From NCBI RefSeq assembly GCF_003202155.1, contig NZ_QFLI01000013.1, positions 1-64,000 of the forward strand: a DNA stretch of 64,000 nucleotides. Reading direction: 5' to 3'. The position numbers and the translations under genes are program-made. This document shows positions 19,991 to 29,484 of the stretch, in pieces (the stretch's first letter is position 1; every line of letters starts with the position of its first letter). A model generated the notes under the pieces. It was given only the letters and a program-made list of their open reading frames with translations. It did no database searches and was not told the origin of the DNA. This DNA comes from Marinifilum breve (lineage in GTDB: Bacteria > Bacteroidota > Bacteroidia > Bacteroidales > Marinifilaceae).

Positions 19991-20020
19991 AGAGGCTATC
20001 TTCAAAAGATAGCCTCTTTA
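19991..20020. terminator. Bidirectional intrinsic terminator
   Basis: AGAGGCTATCTT at 19991-20002 pairs with AAGATAGCCTCT at 20006-20017, a 12-bp perfect stem with a 3-nt loop. It lies between the thioredoxin-fold gene (plus) and ribH (minus), with short A and T runs on both sides, and could serve both. Confidence 0.85.
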
Positions 20021-20066
20021 CTATTATACTCTTTGGTATGAAGTATTTTTTATCTGTAATGTAGAA

Positions 20067-20528
20067 TTACAATTGCTTTAACAAGTTAGCCATTTCAATA
20101 CCAGAAACTGCAGCTTCGTAACCTTTGTTACCCGCTTTTGTTCCAGCACGTTCAATTGCTTGTTCGATTGTATCAACAGTTAAAACACCGAAAATTACAG
20201 GAACTTCTGAGTCTAATGATACATGTGCTACACCTTTGGTTACTTCGTTTGATACATAGTCGAAGTGAGGAGTAGAACCTTTAATTACAGCACCCAAGCA
20301 GATTACAGCATCATATTTTCCACTTTTTACCATGCGCTTAGCAATCAATGGAATTTCGAATGCACCAGGTACCCAGGCAACATCTACATCATCTTCCGAT
20401 GCACCATGACGCTTGATAGCATCCAAAGCACCACCTAACAATTTACTTCCAATAAATTCGTTAAAACGACCTGCTACGATTCCAAACTTAAGACCTTCAG
20501 CAACTAATTTACCTTCAATTGTATTCAT
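20067..20528 (-). CDS. ribH: 6,7-dimethyl-8-ribityllumazine synthase
   Basis: A 153-residue lumazine synthase. It condenses 5-amino-6-ribitylaminouracil with 3,4-dihydroxy-2-butanone 4-phosphate. Family segments are [40 protein letters not shown] (shown in part) and [15 protein letters not shown] with AGNKGYEAA near the end. It is the last gene of the rib operon, 26 bp after ribBA. Confidence 0.96.
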   Translation of the reverse strand: MNTIEGKLVAEGLKFGIVAGRFNEFIGSKLLGGALDAIKRHGASEDDVDVAWVPGAFEIPLIAKRMVKSGKYDAVICLGAVIKGSTPHFDYVSNEVTKGVAHVSLDSEVPVIFGVLTVDTIEQAIERAGTKAGNKGYEAAVSGIEMANLLKQL

Positions 20529-20554
20529 TTTATTATCTATTTTTCGATTATTTT

Positions 20555-21802
20555 TTATTCAATTCCTTTTACTTTTTTATCATCGTTCTGAAGATTCCAC
20601 TTCACATCCTGATGTAACATATGACCCATTTTTTTCATTTTGGTCATCATGTAAAATTCATTCTTTTCGTGATGTGTCATTTCAATTTCTTCACGATCAA
20701 CAATCTTGATTCCGTATCCTTTTAAACCTGCTACTTTTAACGGATTATTGGTCATTAACTTCAAATTCTTCACCCCTAAATCAGCAAGAATTGCAGCTCC
20801 AATACCATAATCACGTAAGTCAGCTTTAAAACCAAGGGCAAGATTTGCTTCAACAGTATCCATTCCCATATCTTGTAATTGGTATGCACGAAGCTTGTTG
20901 ATCAAACCAATTCCACGACCTTCCTGACGCATATATAACAATACGCCGCGGCCAGCCTTTTCAATTCTTTTAAGAGCTTCTTGTAATTGTTCTCCACAAT
21001 CGCAACGAAGGGAACCAAAAGCATCACCAGTTAAACATTCAGAATGAACACGTGTAAGAACAGGCTCATCGGTATCAACATTACCCTTTACCAAAGCAAC
21101 ATGATGTTCTCCGGTAATTTTATTCACATAACCATGAGCTCTGAACTCTCCATGCTGTGTTGGCATAGCAGTTTCGGTCACCTTTTCAATCATGGTTTCT
21201 GTCTGACGACGATACTCAATTAAATCAGCAATGGTGATCATTTTCAGGTCGTGCTTTTCGATATACTCCTTCAATTGAGGAACACGAGCCATGGTACCAT
21301 CTTCGTTCATGATTTCACAAATCACACCTGCAGGATACAAACCTGCCATACGAGCTAAGTCTACAGCTGCTTCGGTATGTCCAGCACGAACCAATACACC
21401 ATTTTTACGAGCAACCAATGGGAAAATATGTCCCGGACGAGTAAAGTCTTCAGGTTTAGCATCATTTTCCAATACTCTTTTAATGGTATGAGCACGTTCA
21501 TGAGCAGAAATTCCGGTTGTACAATCAGCTGCATCAATACTAACAGTAAAAGCAGTTTGCTTGGCATCGGTATTGTTGTACACCATCATATCGATATCCA
21601 ATTCGTCCAAACGTTCTTTTACAATTGGCATACAAATTAATCCTCCAGCTTGACGAGCCATAAAATTAATCGCCTCAGGAGTTACCATTTCGGCAGCCAT
21701 TAATAAATCACCTTCATTCTCGCGATCTTCATCATCCACCACCACAATCATCTTACCTTGTCTGATGTCTTCAATCGCCTCTTCAATAGTATGAAATTCC
21801 AT
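20555..21802 (-). CDS. ribBA: Bifunctional DHBP synthase / GTP cyclohydrolase II
   Basis: A 415-residue two-domain enzyme. Residues about 1-205 are 3,4-dihydroxy-2-butanone-4-phosphate synthase with [21 protein letters not shown] and [10 protein letters not shown]. Residues about 210-400 are GTP cyclohydrolase II with the zinc ligands in [20 protein letters not shown], then RQEGRGIGL and DLRDYGIGA. It supplies both precursors of lumazine. It lies between ribE (24 bp) and ribH (26 bp) and is under the upstream FMN riboswitch. Confidence 0.97.
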   Translation of the reverse strand: MEFHTIEEAIEDIRQGKMIVVVDDEDRENEGDLLMAAEMVTPEAINFMARQAGGLICMPIVKERLDELDIDMMVYNNTDAKQTAFTVSIDAADCTTGISAHERAHTIKRVLENDAKPEDFTRPGHIFPLVARKNGVLVRAGHTEAAVDLARMAGLYPAGVICEIMNEDGTMARVPQLKEYIEKHDLKMITIADLIEYRRQTETMIEKVTETAMPTQHGEFRAHGYVNKITGEHHVALVKGNVDTDEPVLTRVHSECLTGDAFGSLRCDCGEQLQEALKRIEKAGRGVLLYMRQEGRGIGLINKLRAYQLQDMGMDTVEANLALGFKADLRDYGIGAAILADLGVKNLKLMTNNPLKVAGLKGYGIKIVDREEIEMTHHEKNEFYMMTKMKKMGHMLHQDVKWNLQNDDKKVKGIE

Positions 21803-21826
21803 TACTTATTTAGTTTGTTGTCTTGT

Positions 21827-22483
21827 TTATGCAAATCCGTTTTCTCTTAAAAAATCCATTGAAATATCAGATTTATCTGATATTTCTTCTTCCTCTCTGT
21901 GGAACATGAATTTCTCTATATATTTAGCTGTCATGTCGCATTCTAAATTGACTTTCTCGCCAGCTTTTTTAGATGTTAATGTTGTATCATCCTGAGTTAA
22001 TGGGATGATTGAGACTTTAAAGATCTTCTCATCCACATATGCTACAGTCAAGCTGATTCCATCAATAGCAATTGATCCTTTTTCAATCACATATTTCAAG
22101 ATACTTTTTGGAGCAGCAATACTCACCCAAATAGCATTGTCATCTTTTTCTTGCCCTACAACTTCTCCTAAGCCATCCACATGACCACTTACCATGTGAC
22201 CACCCAATCGATCGCCAACACGAACAGCTCTTTCTAAGTTCACTCTACTACCAGTACCAAGTGCACCAAAACTGGTTCGACTCATGGTTTCCGGCATAAC
22301 ATCAGCTGTAAAACCGGCAGAGTCGAAACTTACTACCGTTAGACAAATGCCATTGGTTGCAATGCTATCGCCCAATTTTACATCATCCATAATTTTACTG
22401 GCAGAAATGCTCAAACGTATCGATTTTGCTCCTCTTTCAATGGCTTTAATTTGTCCTATTTCCTCTATTAAACCTGTAAACAT
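21827..22483 (-). CDS. ribE: Riboflavin synthase alpha chain
   Basis: A 218-residue lumazine-binding enzyme that dismutates two lumazines to riboflavin. The internal duplication is visible: MFTGLIEEIG and GDSIATNGICLTV in the first half, MVSGHVDGLG and GSIAIDGISLTV in the second. The C-terminal 20 residues (after KYIEKF) are an acidic extension beyond the usual ~200. Start is the ATG of MFTGLIEE, the family-standard start. It is separated from ribD by 37 bp holding a palindromic repeat. Confidence 0.95.
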   Translation of the reverse strand: MFTGLIEEIGQIKAIERGAKSIRLSISASKIMDDVKLGDSIATNGICLTVVSFDSAGFTADVMPETMSRTSFGALGTGSRVNLERAVRVGDRLGGHMVSGHVDGLGEVVGQEKDDNAIWVSIAAPKSILKYVIEKGSIAIDGISLTVAYVDEKIFKVSIIPLTQDDTTLTSKKAGEKVNLECDMTAKYIEKFMFHREEEEISDKSDISMDFLRENGFA

Positions 22484-22504
22484 TTCTATATTTTGGGTTG
22501 TACA

Positions 22505-22522
22505 GACGTTGCATGCAACGTC
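22505..22522. repeat. 18-bp perfect palindrome overlapping the ribD 3' end
   Basis: GACGTTGCATGCAACGTC is a perfect 18-bp palindrome. It covers the ribD-ribE junction and runs into the last codon of ribD. It resembles the palindromic intergenic repeat with core GTAGAGACGTTGCATGCAACGTCTCTAC-like arms that I recall from other Bacteroidota; the flanks here are partly decayed. A relative sits at 41180-41204. Confidence 0.7.
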
Positions 22523-23618
22523 ACGACTTTATTTTTCCTGTCAACATTAGGTCATTTCCCAATTGTTGCATTTTAATATTATCTAATTCTATGGCATTTT
22601 TCATTAATTCAATGCCTTCTCCTCCTACCGGACTTTTAGCATTACCTCCAATTATTTTAGGTGCGACAAAAGAAACAACTTCATCAACAACACCCGATTG
22701 CAATGCTGAAAAGTTTAGCGTAGCTCCACCTTCTAATAATAGGCCATCGATGTTTTGTTCTCCCAGCTTTTGCATTAAAGCATTTAAATCTATTCGATCA
22801 TCTAAAGCATTCACTTTTAGAACTTGATTTCCCTTGGCTTCAATCTTCTTGATTTTATCGAGATCTGCTTTTTCAGTAACTGCTAAAATTGTCTTTGCTT
22901 GATCCGAAGTATTTAAAATCTTAGCACTCAAAGGAATTCTCGCTTTGCTATCTACTACAATACGAATTGGATTCTGACCATTCCCATTCTCTAACCTGGT
23001 AGTAAGCATAGGATCATCAGCAATTACAGTATCAACACCAACCATGATTCCTGACAGTTCGTTTCTTAATTCATGAACCTTAGCTCTCGATTTTTCATTC
23101 GATACCCAACGCGAATCACCTGTTTTGCTGGCAATTTTTCCATCCAGTGTCATGGCAGTTTTCATTATCACGTAAGGTGTTTTCGACTCTATAAATTTTA
23201 GAAAGGTTTTATTCATTTCTGTCAATTCTTCGCACAAGTAGCCAAAATCAACCTCAATGCCATTTTCTTCTAAAATTTTTACACCACGACCAGCAACCAA
23301 TGGATTAGGATCGAGCATGCCGATAACTACTTTTCCAATTTTATTTTTTACAATGGCTTCGGCACAAGGAGGTGTTTTGCCATAGTGCGAACATGGTTCA
23401 AGAGTTACGTATATGGTAGCTCCTTCAACCGATTCTTTGGCCGAACGGAAAGCATTTACTTCGGCATGAGGACCGCCATAAAATTCATGATAGCCTTCCC
23501 CAATGATTTTATCGCCTTTTACAATTACAGCACCAACCAGGGGATTTGGACTTACTCTTCCAACTCCTTTTTTTGCAAGCTCATAAGCTCTGTGCATGTA
23601 TTCGTATTTCTTGCTCAT
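22521..23618 (-). CDS. ribD: Bifunctional pyrimidine deaminase/reductase
   Basis: A 365-residue two-domain enzyme of riboflavin synthesis. The N-terminal deaminase (about 1-145) has PNPLVGAVIV, HAEVNAF and the zinc site PCSHYGKTPPCAEAI. The C-terminal reductase (about 146-365) has VIMKTAMTLDGKIA, RNELSGIMVGVDTV and LLLEGGATLN. It is first in the operon ribD-ribE-ribBA-ribH. The ATG at 23618 lies only about 5 nt after the terminator T run, so the ribosome site lies within the regulatory hairpin region. Confidence 0.96.
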   Translation of the reverse strand: MSKKYEYMHRAYELAKKGVGRVSPNPLVGAVIVKGDKIIGEGYHEFYGGPHAEVNAFRSAKESVEGATIYVTLEPCSHYGKTPPCAEAIVKNKIGKVVIGMLDPNPLVAGRGVKILEENGIEVDFGYLCEELTEMNKTFLKFIESKTPYVIMKTAMTLDGKIASKTGDSRWVSNEKSRAKVHELRNELSGIMVGVDTVIADDPMLTTRLENGNGQNPIRIVVDSKARIPLSAKILNTSDQAKTILAVTEKADLDKIKKIEAKGNQVLKVNALDDRIDLNALMQKLGEQNIDGLLLEGGATLNFSALQSGVVDEVVSFVAPKIIGGNAKSPVGGEGIELMKNAIELDNIKMQQLGNDLMLTGKIKS

Positions 23619-23630
23619 ATATTTAAAAAC

Positions 23631-23664
23631 AAAAAGCCCTGAACAGTAAATTACTATTCAGGGC
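23631..23664 (-). terminator. Riboswitch-controlled intrinsic terminator of the rib operon
   Basis: On the minus strand GCCCTGAATAGTA and TACTGTTCAGGGC (13 bp with one wobble-type mismatch) form a stem at 23664-23652 and 23648-23636, followed by a T run down to 23631 and more T-rich sequence. It lies between the FMN aptamer and ribD, so it is the likely expression platform. Confidence 0.88.
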
Positions 23665-23735
23665 ATTTATTATACGGTTTGCCAACTGGAATTAATTTTT
23701 CCAATGACATGAATTAATCAAATCGATCAATTGTT

Positions 23736-23848
23736 TTTCTTCTCCCATCCAGACTGTACTGTCGGTACTGGAATCTCACCAGTTCAATCTTTTTACAGAT
23801 TCGCGGACTATCACCGCCGGTCGGGAATTTCACCCTGCCCTGAAGAAA
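23736..23848 (-). ncRNA. FMN riboswitch (RFN element)
   Basis: On the minus strand the conserved RFN blocks occur in order: AGGGCAGGGTGAAATTCCC, GACCGGCGGTGA, AGTCCGCGA, then CTGGTGAGATTCCAGTACC, ACAGT and CTGGATGGGAGAAG. The ends TTTCTTC and GAAGAAA pair as P1. It precedes a terminator and the riboflavin operon, so FMN binding should favour termination; the direction of control is established for the family. Confidence 0.96.
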
Positions 23849-23893
23849 CAATAAAATATGTTGAAACAGAGTTTTTAAGCGCTGTTTCTGCTA

Positions 23894-23924
23894 CAAATAT
23901 AGATGTTTCAATTATAAAAACAAA
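23894..23924 (-). promoter_or_regulatory. Canonical Bacteroidota promoter of the riboflavin operon
   Basis: On the minus strand TTTG (23924-23921) is followed after 19 nt by TATATTTG (23901-23894). This is an exact -33/-7 pair with standard spacing. Transcription should begin near 23887, about 40 nt before the FMN aptamer. Confidence 0.85.
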
Positions 23925-24040
23925 TGAAGCTGATATGCTTTAAACAATATTAACAGTTCGTTATAGATTTTTAATCTAAAAAAATACAAGTCTCAAGCTT
24001 AATGATTGTTAGACATTTTCGTAAATGGCATTAATTGTTC

Positions 24041-24048
24041 TATATTTG
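24041..24048 (+). promoter_or_regulatory. -7 promoter box of era
   Basis: TATATTTG matches TAnnTTTG exactly. A degenerate -33 (TTTTCG near 24016-24021) lies about 20 bp upstream. The predicted start near 24054 leaves a leader of about 28 nt before the era ATG. The upstream rib promoter is divergent. Confidence 0.7.
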
Positions 24049-24081
24049 CAAAAATTTTTAAATCACTAAATTGGAGTAAGT

Positions 24082-24963
24082 ATGCCTCATAAGTCAGGTT
24101 TTGTAAATATCATTGGAAATCCGAACGTTGGAAAATCAACCTTAATGAATAATTTGGTAGGTGAACGAATTTCGATTATCACATCGAAATCGCAAACTAC
24201 ACGCCATAGAATTAAGGGAATTGTAAATGGTGAAGATTTTCAAATTGTATATTCTGATACTCCGGGAGTATTGAAGCCGAATTACAAACTTCAGGAATCG
24301 ATGATGAAGTTTTCAACATCTGCATTGGTTGATGCTGACATTATTTTATATGTTACCGATGTTGTTGAAACCATCGATAAAAATGAAGATTTCCTGAAAA
24401 AGGTTCAGAATACAGATATTCCGGTAATCCTGATTTTGAATAAGATTGATTTAACCACGCAGGATAAATTGGTTGAATTAATGGATATGTGGAAGGACAA
24501 ATTGCCTAAAGCTGAGATTTTCCCAATGTCGGCTAAAGAGAATTTTAATGTTTCCAATTTATTTAATAGAATTTTAGAGCTATTGCCTGAGGGACCTCCT
24601 TACTTTGCTAAGGATGAAATGACTGACTTGCCAGCTCGTTTCTTTGTGAATGAAATCATCAGAGAAAAAGTATTGACGAACTACGATAAGGAAATTCCTT
24701 ATGCTGTGGAAGTTGAAGTGGAAGAATTTAAAGATGAGCCTAAGATTATCAACATTATGGCGGTGATTAATGTTGAAAGAATGTCACAAAAAGGAATCAT
24801 CATAGGTCACCAAGGTAAGGCACTTAAAAAAGTTGGAACCGAAGCCAGAAAAGATATGGAAGCATTCTTTGGTAAGAAAGTATTTTTAAAGATATACGTT
24901 AAAGTTGCCAAAGACTGGAGAAATAAAGAGAATAAATTAAAAGGATTCGGGTACAACCAATAA
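24082..24963 (+). CDS. era: GTPase Era
   Basis: A 293-residue GTPase for 16S rRNA maturation and 30S assembly. G1 is [13 protein letters not shown]2 lies in SKSQTTRH, G3 is DTPG, and G4 is NKID. The C-terminal KH domain (about 200-290) carries GIIIGHQGKALKKVGTEAR. Length is normal. TTGGAGTAAG upstream gives a modest ribosome site. der follows after a 77-bp spacer that holds a hairpin; the era-der pairing is common in Bacteroidota. Confidence 0.97.
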   Translation: MPHKSGFVNIIGNPNVGKSTLMNNLVGERISIITSKSQTTRHRIKGIVNGEDFQIVYSDTPGVLKPNYKLQESMMKFSTSALVDADIILYVTDVVETIDKNEDFLKKVQNTDIPVILILNKIDLTTQDKLVELMDMWKDKLPKAEIFPMSAKENFNVSNLFNRILELLPEGPPYFAKDEMTDLPARFFVNEIIREKVLTNYDKEIPYAVEVEVEEFKDEPKIINIMAVINVERMSQKGIIIGHQGKALKKVGTEARKDMEAFFGKKVFLKIYVKVAKDWRNKENKLKGFGYNQ

Positions 24964-24964
24964 A

Positions 24965-25038
24965 TTAATGATAAATTATGAATGATGAATTATGCATCTA
25001 GCAAAATTCATAATTCTTAACTTATAATTCATAATTAA
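24965..25038. repeat. Long A+T-rich hairpin between era and der
   Basis: Two roughly 30-bp arms, left 24965-24994 and right 25009-25038, are imperfect reverse complements built of AATTATG/CATAATT words around a 14-nt loop. The hairpin fills the whole era-der spacer and ends 2 bp before the der start codon. It may be a small mobile palindrome or a translation-affecting RNA stem. Confidence 0.65.
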
Positions 25039-25040
25039 CA

Positions 25041-26348
25041 ATGAGTAATATAGTTGCAATAGTAGGTCGTCCAAATGTTGGGAAATCTACACTTTTTAAT
25101 CGATTAATCGGAAGCCGAAAAGCGATTGTAAATGAAACTGCCGGTGTAACCCGCGATCGTAATTACGGGAAAGCAGACTGGAATGGAAAAGAGTTTTCGG
25201 TAATTGATACAGGTGGATATTCATTCAACTCTGAAGATGTTTTTGATGAAGAAATCCGCAAGCAGGTAATGCTGGCTATTGATGAGGCCGATGCCATTTT
25301 ATTTGTGTTGGATGTTCAGCATGGAATGACAGACTTGGATGAGGCTGTTGCCAGAATTCTTCGCAGAACAAGTAAAAAAGTTTACTTGGTAGCCAATAAG
25401 GCAGATAACAGCGATTTAATTTTTGCAGCAAATGAGTTTTACTCAGTGGGAATTGGTGATGTAGTTTATCCAATATCATCGGTGAATGGTTCAGGAACTG
25501 GAGATTTACTTGATGCTGTTGTGGGTGATTTTGAAGAAAAACCTGAAGAAGAAGACAACGATTTACCAAGACTTGCATTTGTTGGTCGTCCTAACGTTGG
25601 AAAATCATCAACTGTGAATGCATTAATTGGTATCGAAAGAAATATTGTTACCGATGTTGCTGGAACAACAAGAGACTCGATTCATACAAGATTCCAAAAA
25701 TTTGGTCATGACTTTATGATGGTAGATACTGCTGGAGTTCGTAAAAAACCAAAAGTAAATGAGGACTTGGAATTCTATTCGGTAATGCGTTCCATTAGAA
25801 CCATCGAAACGGCTGATGTTTGTATCCTGATTCTTGATGCTACACGCGGTGTAGAAGCACAAGATCTTAGTATTTTTGATTTGATTATCAAAAACAGAAA
25901 AGGTGTGGTGATCATGGTGAACAAGTGGGATTTGATTGAGAAGGAAACCAACACTATGAAAGAGTTCGAGCAAGAAATCAGAAATAAAATTGCTCCTTTT
26001 AATGATGTGCCAATCATCTTTACATCTGCACTTTCTAAGCAACGATTACTAAATGTATTAGAAGGAGCATTGGAAGTTCACGAAAACAGAGTTCGTAAGA
26101 TTCAAACTTCTGAATTGAATAAGGTGATGCAAGACGCCATTGCTGCCTTTACGCCTCCTTCGGTAAAGGGTAAATTCATTAAGATTAAGTACGTAACTCA
26201 ATTGCCTACTTTGGCTCCAACTTTTGCATTCTACTGTAACTTGCCACAGTACATTAAAGATCCGTACAAGAGATACCTTGAGAACCAGATTCGTAAAAAC
26301 TGGACATTTACAGGGGTACCGATCCAGATTTTTATGAGAAAAAAATAA
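25041..26348 (+). CDS. der: Double GTPase Der (EngA)
   Basis: A 435-residue 50S-assembly GTPase with two tandem G domains and a KH-like tail. The first G1 is [12 protein letters not shown] with G3 DTGG and G4 NKAD; the second G1 is [12 protein letters not shown] with DTAG and NKWD. The C-terminal KH-like domain begins about residue 350. It ends in RKK. A strong terminator follows. Confidence 0.97.
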   Translation: MSNIVAIVGRPNVGKSTLFNRLIGSRKAIVNETAGVTRDRNYGKADWNGKEFSVIDTGGYSFNSEDVFDEEIRKQVMLAIDEADAILFVLDVQHGMTDLDEAVARILRRTSKKVYLVANKADNSDLIFAANEFYSVGIGDVVYPISSVNGSGTGDLLDAVVGDFEEKPEEEDNDLPRLAFVGRPNVGKSSTVNALIGIERNIVTDVAGTTRDSIHTRFQKFGHDFMMVDTAGVRKKPKVNEDLEFYSVMRSIRTIETADVCILILDATRGVEAQDLSIFDLIIKNRKGVVIMVNKWDLIEKETNTMKEFEQEIRNKIAPFNDVPIIFTSALSKQRLLNVLEGALEVHENRVRKIQTSELNKVMQDAIAAFTPPSVKGKFIKIKYVTQLPTLAPTFAFYCNLPQYIKDPYKRYLENQIRKNWTFTGVPIQIFMRKK

Positions 26349-26369
26349 TTGCTACAAAGCAATGCGATC

Positions 26370-26402
26370 AACCGATTCAGAATTTCTGGATCGGTTTTTT
26401 TT
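26370..26402 (+). terminator. Intrinsic terminator of der
   Basis: AACCGATTCAGAA and TTCTGGATCGGTT form a 13-bp stem with one mismatch (370-382 and 384-396 of 26000), followed by a run of eight T. It lies 22 bp after the der stop. Confidence 0.9.
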
Positions 26403-26635
26403 ATCAATTAAGTTGAGGGATAAATTCAGATCAATTACTTTAAACTATAAGTATATGTCAGCATTAGGCAATTCTTCTTAGAGTTTGATTAGAATCGTTA
26501 TATGAATTATTGCTTTAATGTACATGATAATAGAATGATATGTAGGTGAAAAATATTTTTAATGTACATTAAACAATCGTATCTTTTAATTAAAGTCTCA
26601 TATTTATTAAATGAGTTTACTTAAAAGCTAAGCAA

Positions 26636-27025
26636 ATGCCGGTCTTCTACAAAGTAGTTAAAATAAAAACGCCATTGAGCAAAGATGGTAAAAAAGAAAT
26701 GTATTATCCTCGAGTTGCCAGTCGTAAAAAAGAGGGGATTAATGATTTGGCAGAGCGCATTTCCGATGTTTCTTCTTTTAACAAAGGCGATGTAATAGGA
26801 ATACTGGAAGTTTTTACACAATTGATTCCAACATTGTTAAAAAATAACACAAGTGTTGAGCTTGGAGAGTTGGGAACTTTTTCTCTTCATATTTCAGCCG
26901 AAGGCGTTGATGAAGAAGAAAAAGTAAACCGATATCGAATTAAAAAGAGTAAAATTGCCTTTCGCCCAAGCAATCGATTAAAAAATGAATTAAACACAAT
27001 TGACTACCGTAAAATACCCAAATAA
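26636..27025 (+). CDS. HU-like DNA-binding protein (HIG type)
   Basis: A 129-residue nucleoid-type protein. It has the HU/IHF fold signature in the Bacteroidota-specific arrangement: DLAERISDVSSFNKGDVIGILEVFTQLIP (helical part, shortened here), then VELGELGTFSLHI at the base of the DNA-binding arms, and a basic tail VNRYRIKKSKIAFRPSNRLK. An N-terminal extension, YKVVKIKTPLSKDG, is typical of the HIG subgroup. It probably bends DNA or acts in chromosome packing. It is monocistronic, 287 bp after der. Confidence 0.85.
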   Translation: MPVFYKVVKIKTPLSKDGKKEMYYPRVASRKKEGINDLAERISDVSSFNKGDVIGILEVFTQLIPTLLKNNTSVELGELGTFSLHISAEGVDEEEKVNRYRIKKSKIAFRPSNRLKNELNTIDYRKIPK

Positions 27026-27238
27026 TCACTTGAGTTTGGTGATTGGTTTACTGCCAATATATCATTTGTAAACTATTTGAAGTAGTAGAAGCAAAGCGAT
27101 TTTAAAACTTTTTGATTGAGATAAGTCCTCATAAATAATGATGAAGCGTTTGATGTTTATGCTTGATATGAGTCCATTGGATTTTGAAAAACTAATCATT
27201 TAGTTATCTTTATATGATAATTATAAAATAGAAACCCA

Positions 27239-28516
27239 ATGAAACGATTTTTTTTTACCCTAACACTTGCAAGTATTTTCTTTATCCCCAATGCATCCTC
27301 ACAACGTACCAATAAGGTAGACCAAATGCTTTTTAATGGTCAATATGAAAGTGCCATTCCCATTCTTAAGCAAATGGTTGCAAAGGATAGTACCAATAGT
27401 AAATTGTATTTTCGTTTAGGGAAAGCTTATCAAAGCTTAAATCAGTATATTCCTGCAATCGAGAATTATCAGAAAGCTCACAAACTACATCCTAATTCAA
27501 CTGCCACATTATTTAATTACAGCAATTGTCTTTATTCATCGGGAAACTATCCTGAATCTCAGAATCAGCTTTTAAAACTTCAAGCTGTTGATTCAATGCA
27601 TTATCAAGGTAATTTGCTTTTGGCTAAAACATATGCCAATCTTAGCAATTATCCTAAAGGATTGGATACTTATGAGACATTAATTGCGCGCGACTCTTTA
27701 AATCCGTACTTGCACAAACAAGCTGCCAATTTGAAAGGTAAAATGCATGACTTCATAGGTGCATTGGCTTCCTATTTAAAGGCATATGAACTTAATCCGA
27801 AAGATTTATCAGTTATTCTTAATGTGATTCAGAAATTTTCTGAAATGGCAGGCTTTGAACAAGCTTTGGATTATTGTAATAAGGGACTTGAACTATATCC
27901 TAATAATCATTTGATACAAAAAAAGAAAGCTCAATGTTTGATGGGATTAGAATGGTATGAGAATGCATTAAATATTTACAAAGATCTTGAAACAAGAAAA
28001 AAACTAAATCTTAATGGATATAAACAATTAGGCATTTGTTATATGCAAACCAGGCAATACCAGAAAGCTATTGACGCATTTTTTATTTGTATGGCCGATC
28101 CTGAAATGGGTGCAAGTTTCGATAAAGATCCGATGTTGAATTACTTTTTAGGTGTTTGTTTTTCGCGAATAAAAGATCATAAAAATGGGATTTTATATTT
28201 ACAGAACTCTTTAGATTATATAGTACCTCCAATTAAATCATCAATGCATTTGTATTTGGCAAAAGCTTACAATGCAACTCGTGAATTTGAAAAAGCAGTA
28301 ATTGAATATAAAAATCACTTTGAACTGGATCGTTCAAATCCAGAAGTGTTGTATGAAATAGCAACAACTTATGAGGAGTTTGGCGATAACAAAAAGAAAG
28401 CGCTAAAATATTATTCTCAATACATCAGAGAAACAAAAGATATTGGTGGCGAGCGTTACGAATACGCCAAATCAAGAATATTACACATAAAAGAAAAAAT
28501 ACACTTCGAAAAGTAA
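27239..28516 (+). CDS. Secreted tetratricopeptide-repeat protein
   Basis: A 425-residue exported protein with a signal peptide ending near NASSQ. The body is at least eight TPR-type helical pairs in a row (for example NSKLYFRLGKAYQSLNQYIP and HLYLAKAYNATREFEKAVIE, given in part). Such repeats mediate protein-protein contacts, often in periplasmic assemblies of Bacteroidota. No enzyme domain is present. A partner cannot be named from context: neighbours are the HU-like gene and the hemerythrin gene. Confidence 0.85.
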   Translation: MKRFFFTLTLASIFFIPNASSQRTNKVDQMLFNGQYESAIPILKQMVAKDSTNSKLYFRLGKAYQSLNQYIPAIENYQKAHKLHPNSTATLFNYSNCLYSSGNYPESQNQLLKLQAVDSMHYQGNLLLAKTYANLSNYPKGLDTYETLIARDSLNPYLHKQAANLKGKMHDFIGALASYLKAYELNPKDLSVILNVIQKFSEMAGFEQALDYCNKGLELYPNNHLIQKKKAQCLMGLEWYENALNIYKDLETRKKLNLNGYKQLGICYMQTRQYQKAIDAFFICMADPEMGASFDKDPMLNYFLGVCFSRIKDHKNGILYLQNSLDYIVPPIKSSMHLYLAKAYNATREFEKAVIEYKNHFELDRSNPEVLYEIATTYEEFGDNKKKALKYYSQYIRETKDIGGERYEYAKSRILHIKEKIHFEK

Positions 28517-28746
28517 AAGAATACCTACATGTTGGTATTGCGAACAAATGTAAAGCTGGCTATGTTTGTAATGACTTAAAAACGAGCTCCCGAAACTGAG
28601 GCCAAATGAATTTGAGAAATCTTTTGCCATAATATTTCTTTTTAGTGTTTTTACTCATTTGGTTTCGGTTTTCGATTGCTATTTTTCCCTTCTTCTGATA
28701 AGATCTCCTTTTTTTTACTAATTTAGATTCATTAAAATTAAAAAGC

Positions 28747-29475
28747 ATGCATATAAAGGAGAATATGAAAATGGCTGATGTAATTCAAATGAATTACATG
28801 CTAATACCTGTTATTCATCGTTTTGGAATTGAATTGGGGTTCGGAGATAAAACCGTAGCTCAGGTTTGTAAGGATAGTGTAGTGGATCTGAATTTTTTCC
28901 TACAGTTGGTAAATGCTTATCATGATCAGGATTATTTTCCAAAAGAAGAGCTGCAAACTATTCCTGTACGTGAAATTGTTGCCTATCTGAAAATGACTCA
29001 TGCTAGTTATTTAAATAATACAGTAACCGAAATTGAGCAAAAAATAATAAGCCTGGAACAGGAAGGCAGTGAAGATAAAAAGTACATTGCCCTGATTAGA
29101 AATTTTTTCGAAGGATACAAAACGGAGCTTACCGACCACATTATGCGTGAGGAAGATGTTGTGTTCCCATATGTATTGGCTGTTGATGAAATCCTAAAAA
29201 CAGAACAATTTACCGGTAAGAATAAAGAGGTTTTTGAGTCATTCTCGATTGAGAAGTATGAGGAAGAGCACGATGATATTGAGGAAAAACTTATGGATTT
29301 GAGAACCATCATGATTAAATATGTGGCTCCGCCTGCAAATACTAATCTTTATCACAGTATTATTCAAGATTTATTTAGGCTAGAGGAAGATTTGAATTAT
29401 CATTCCAGAATTGAGGATAAGGTTTTAATTCCGAAAATCATTTTAATGGAAAAATCAATTAAGAACCTGTTTTAA
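28747..29475 (+). CDS. Hemerythrin-domain Fe-S repair protein (RIC/YtfE-like)
   Basis: A 242-residue cytoplasmic protein with a hemerythrin four-helix bundle. Candidate diiron ligands are His85 (THASY), His131 and Glu135 (DHIMREED), His175 (EEHDD), His219 (YHSR) and Glu223 (IEDK). The family RIC/YtfE/ScdA repairs iron-sulfur clusters damaged by nitric oxide or oxidants. An N-terminal part (1-75) with MADVIQMNYMLIPVIHRFGI resembles the ScdA_N region. The LuxR-type gene starts 9 bp after its stop, so they are co-transcribed and probably work in the same stress response. Confidence 0.82.
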   Translation: MHIKENMKMADVIQMNYMLIPVIHRFGIELGFGDKTVAQVCKDSVVDLNFFLQLVNAYHDQDYFPKEELQTIPVREIVAYLKMTHASYLNNTVTEIEQKIISLEQEGSEDKKYIALIRNFFEGYKTELTDHIMREEDVVFPYVLAVDEILKTEQFTGKNKEVFESFSIEKYEEEHDDIEEKLMDLRTIMIKYVAPPANTNLYHSIIQDLFRLEEDLNYHSRIEDKVLIPKIILMEKSIKNLF

Positions 29476-29484
29476 CCTTCATTT

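Noticed and set aside
23731-23943. Small plus-strand reading frame over the riboswitch
   Set aside because: It is antisense to the FMN aptamer, whose conserved blocks fully explain the sequence.
28560-28748. 62-residue minus-strand frame upstream of the hemerythrin gene
   Set aside because: Low-complexity Lys/Arg composition with no start signal and no family; it covers the likely promoter region of the next gene.
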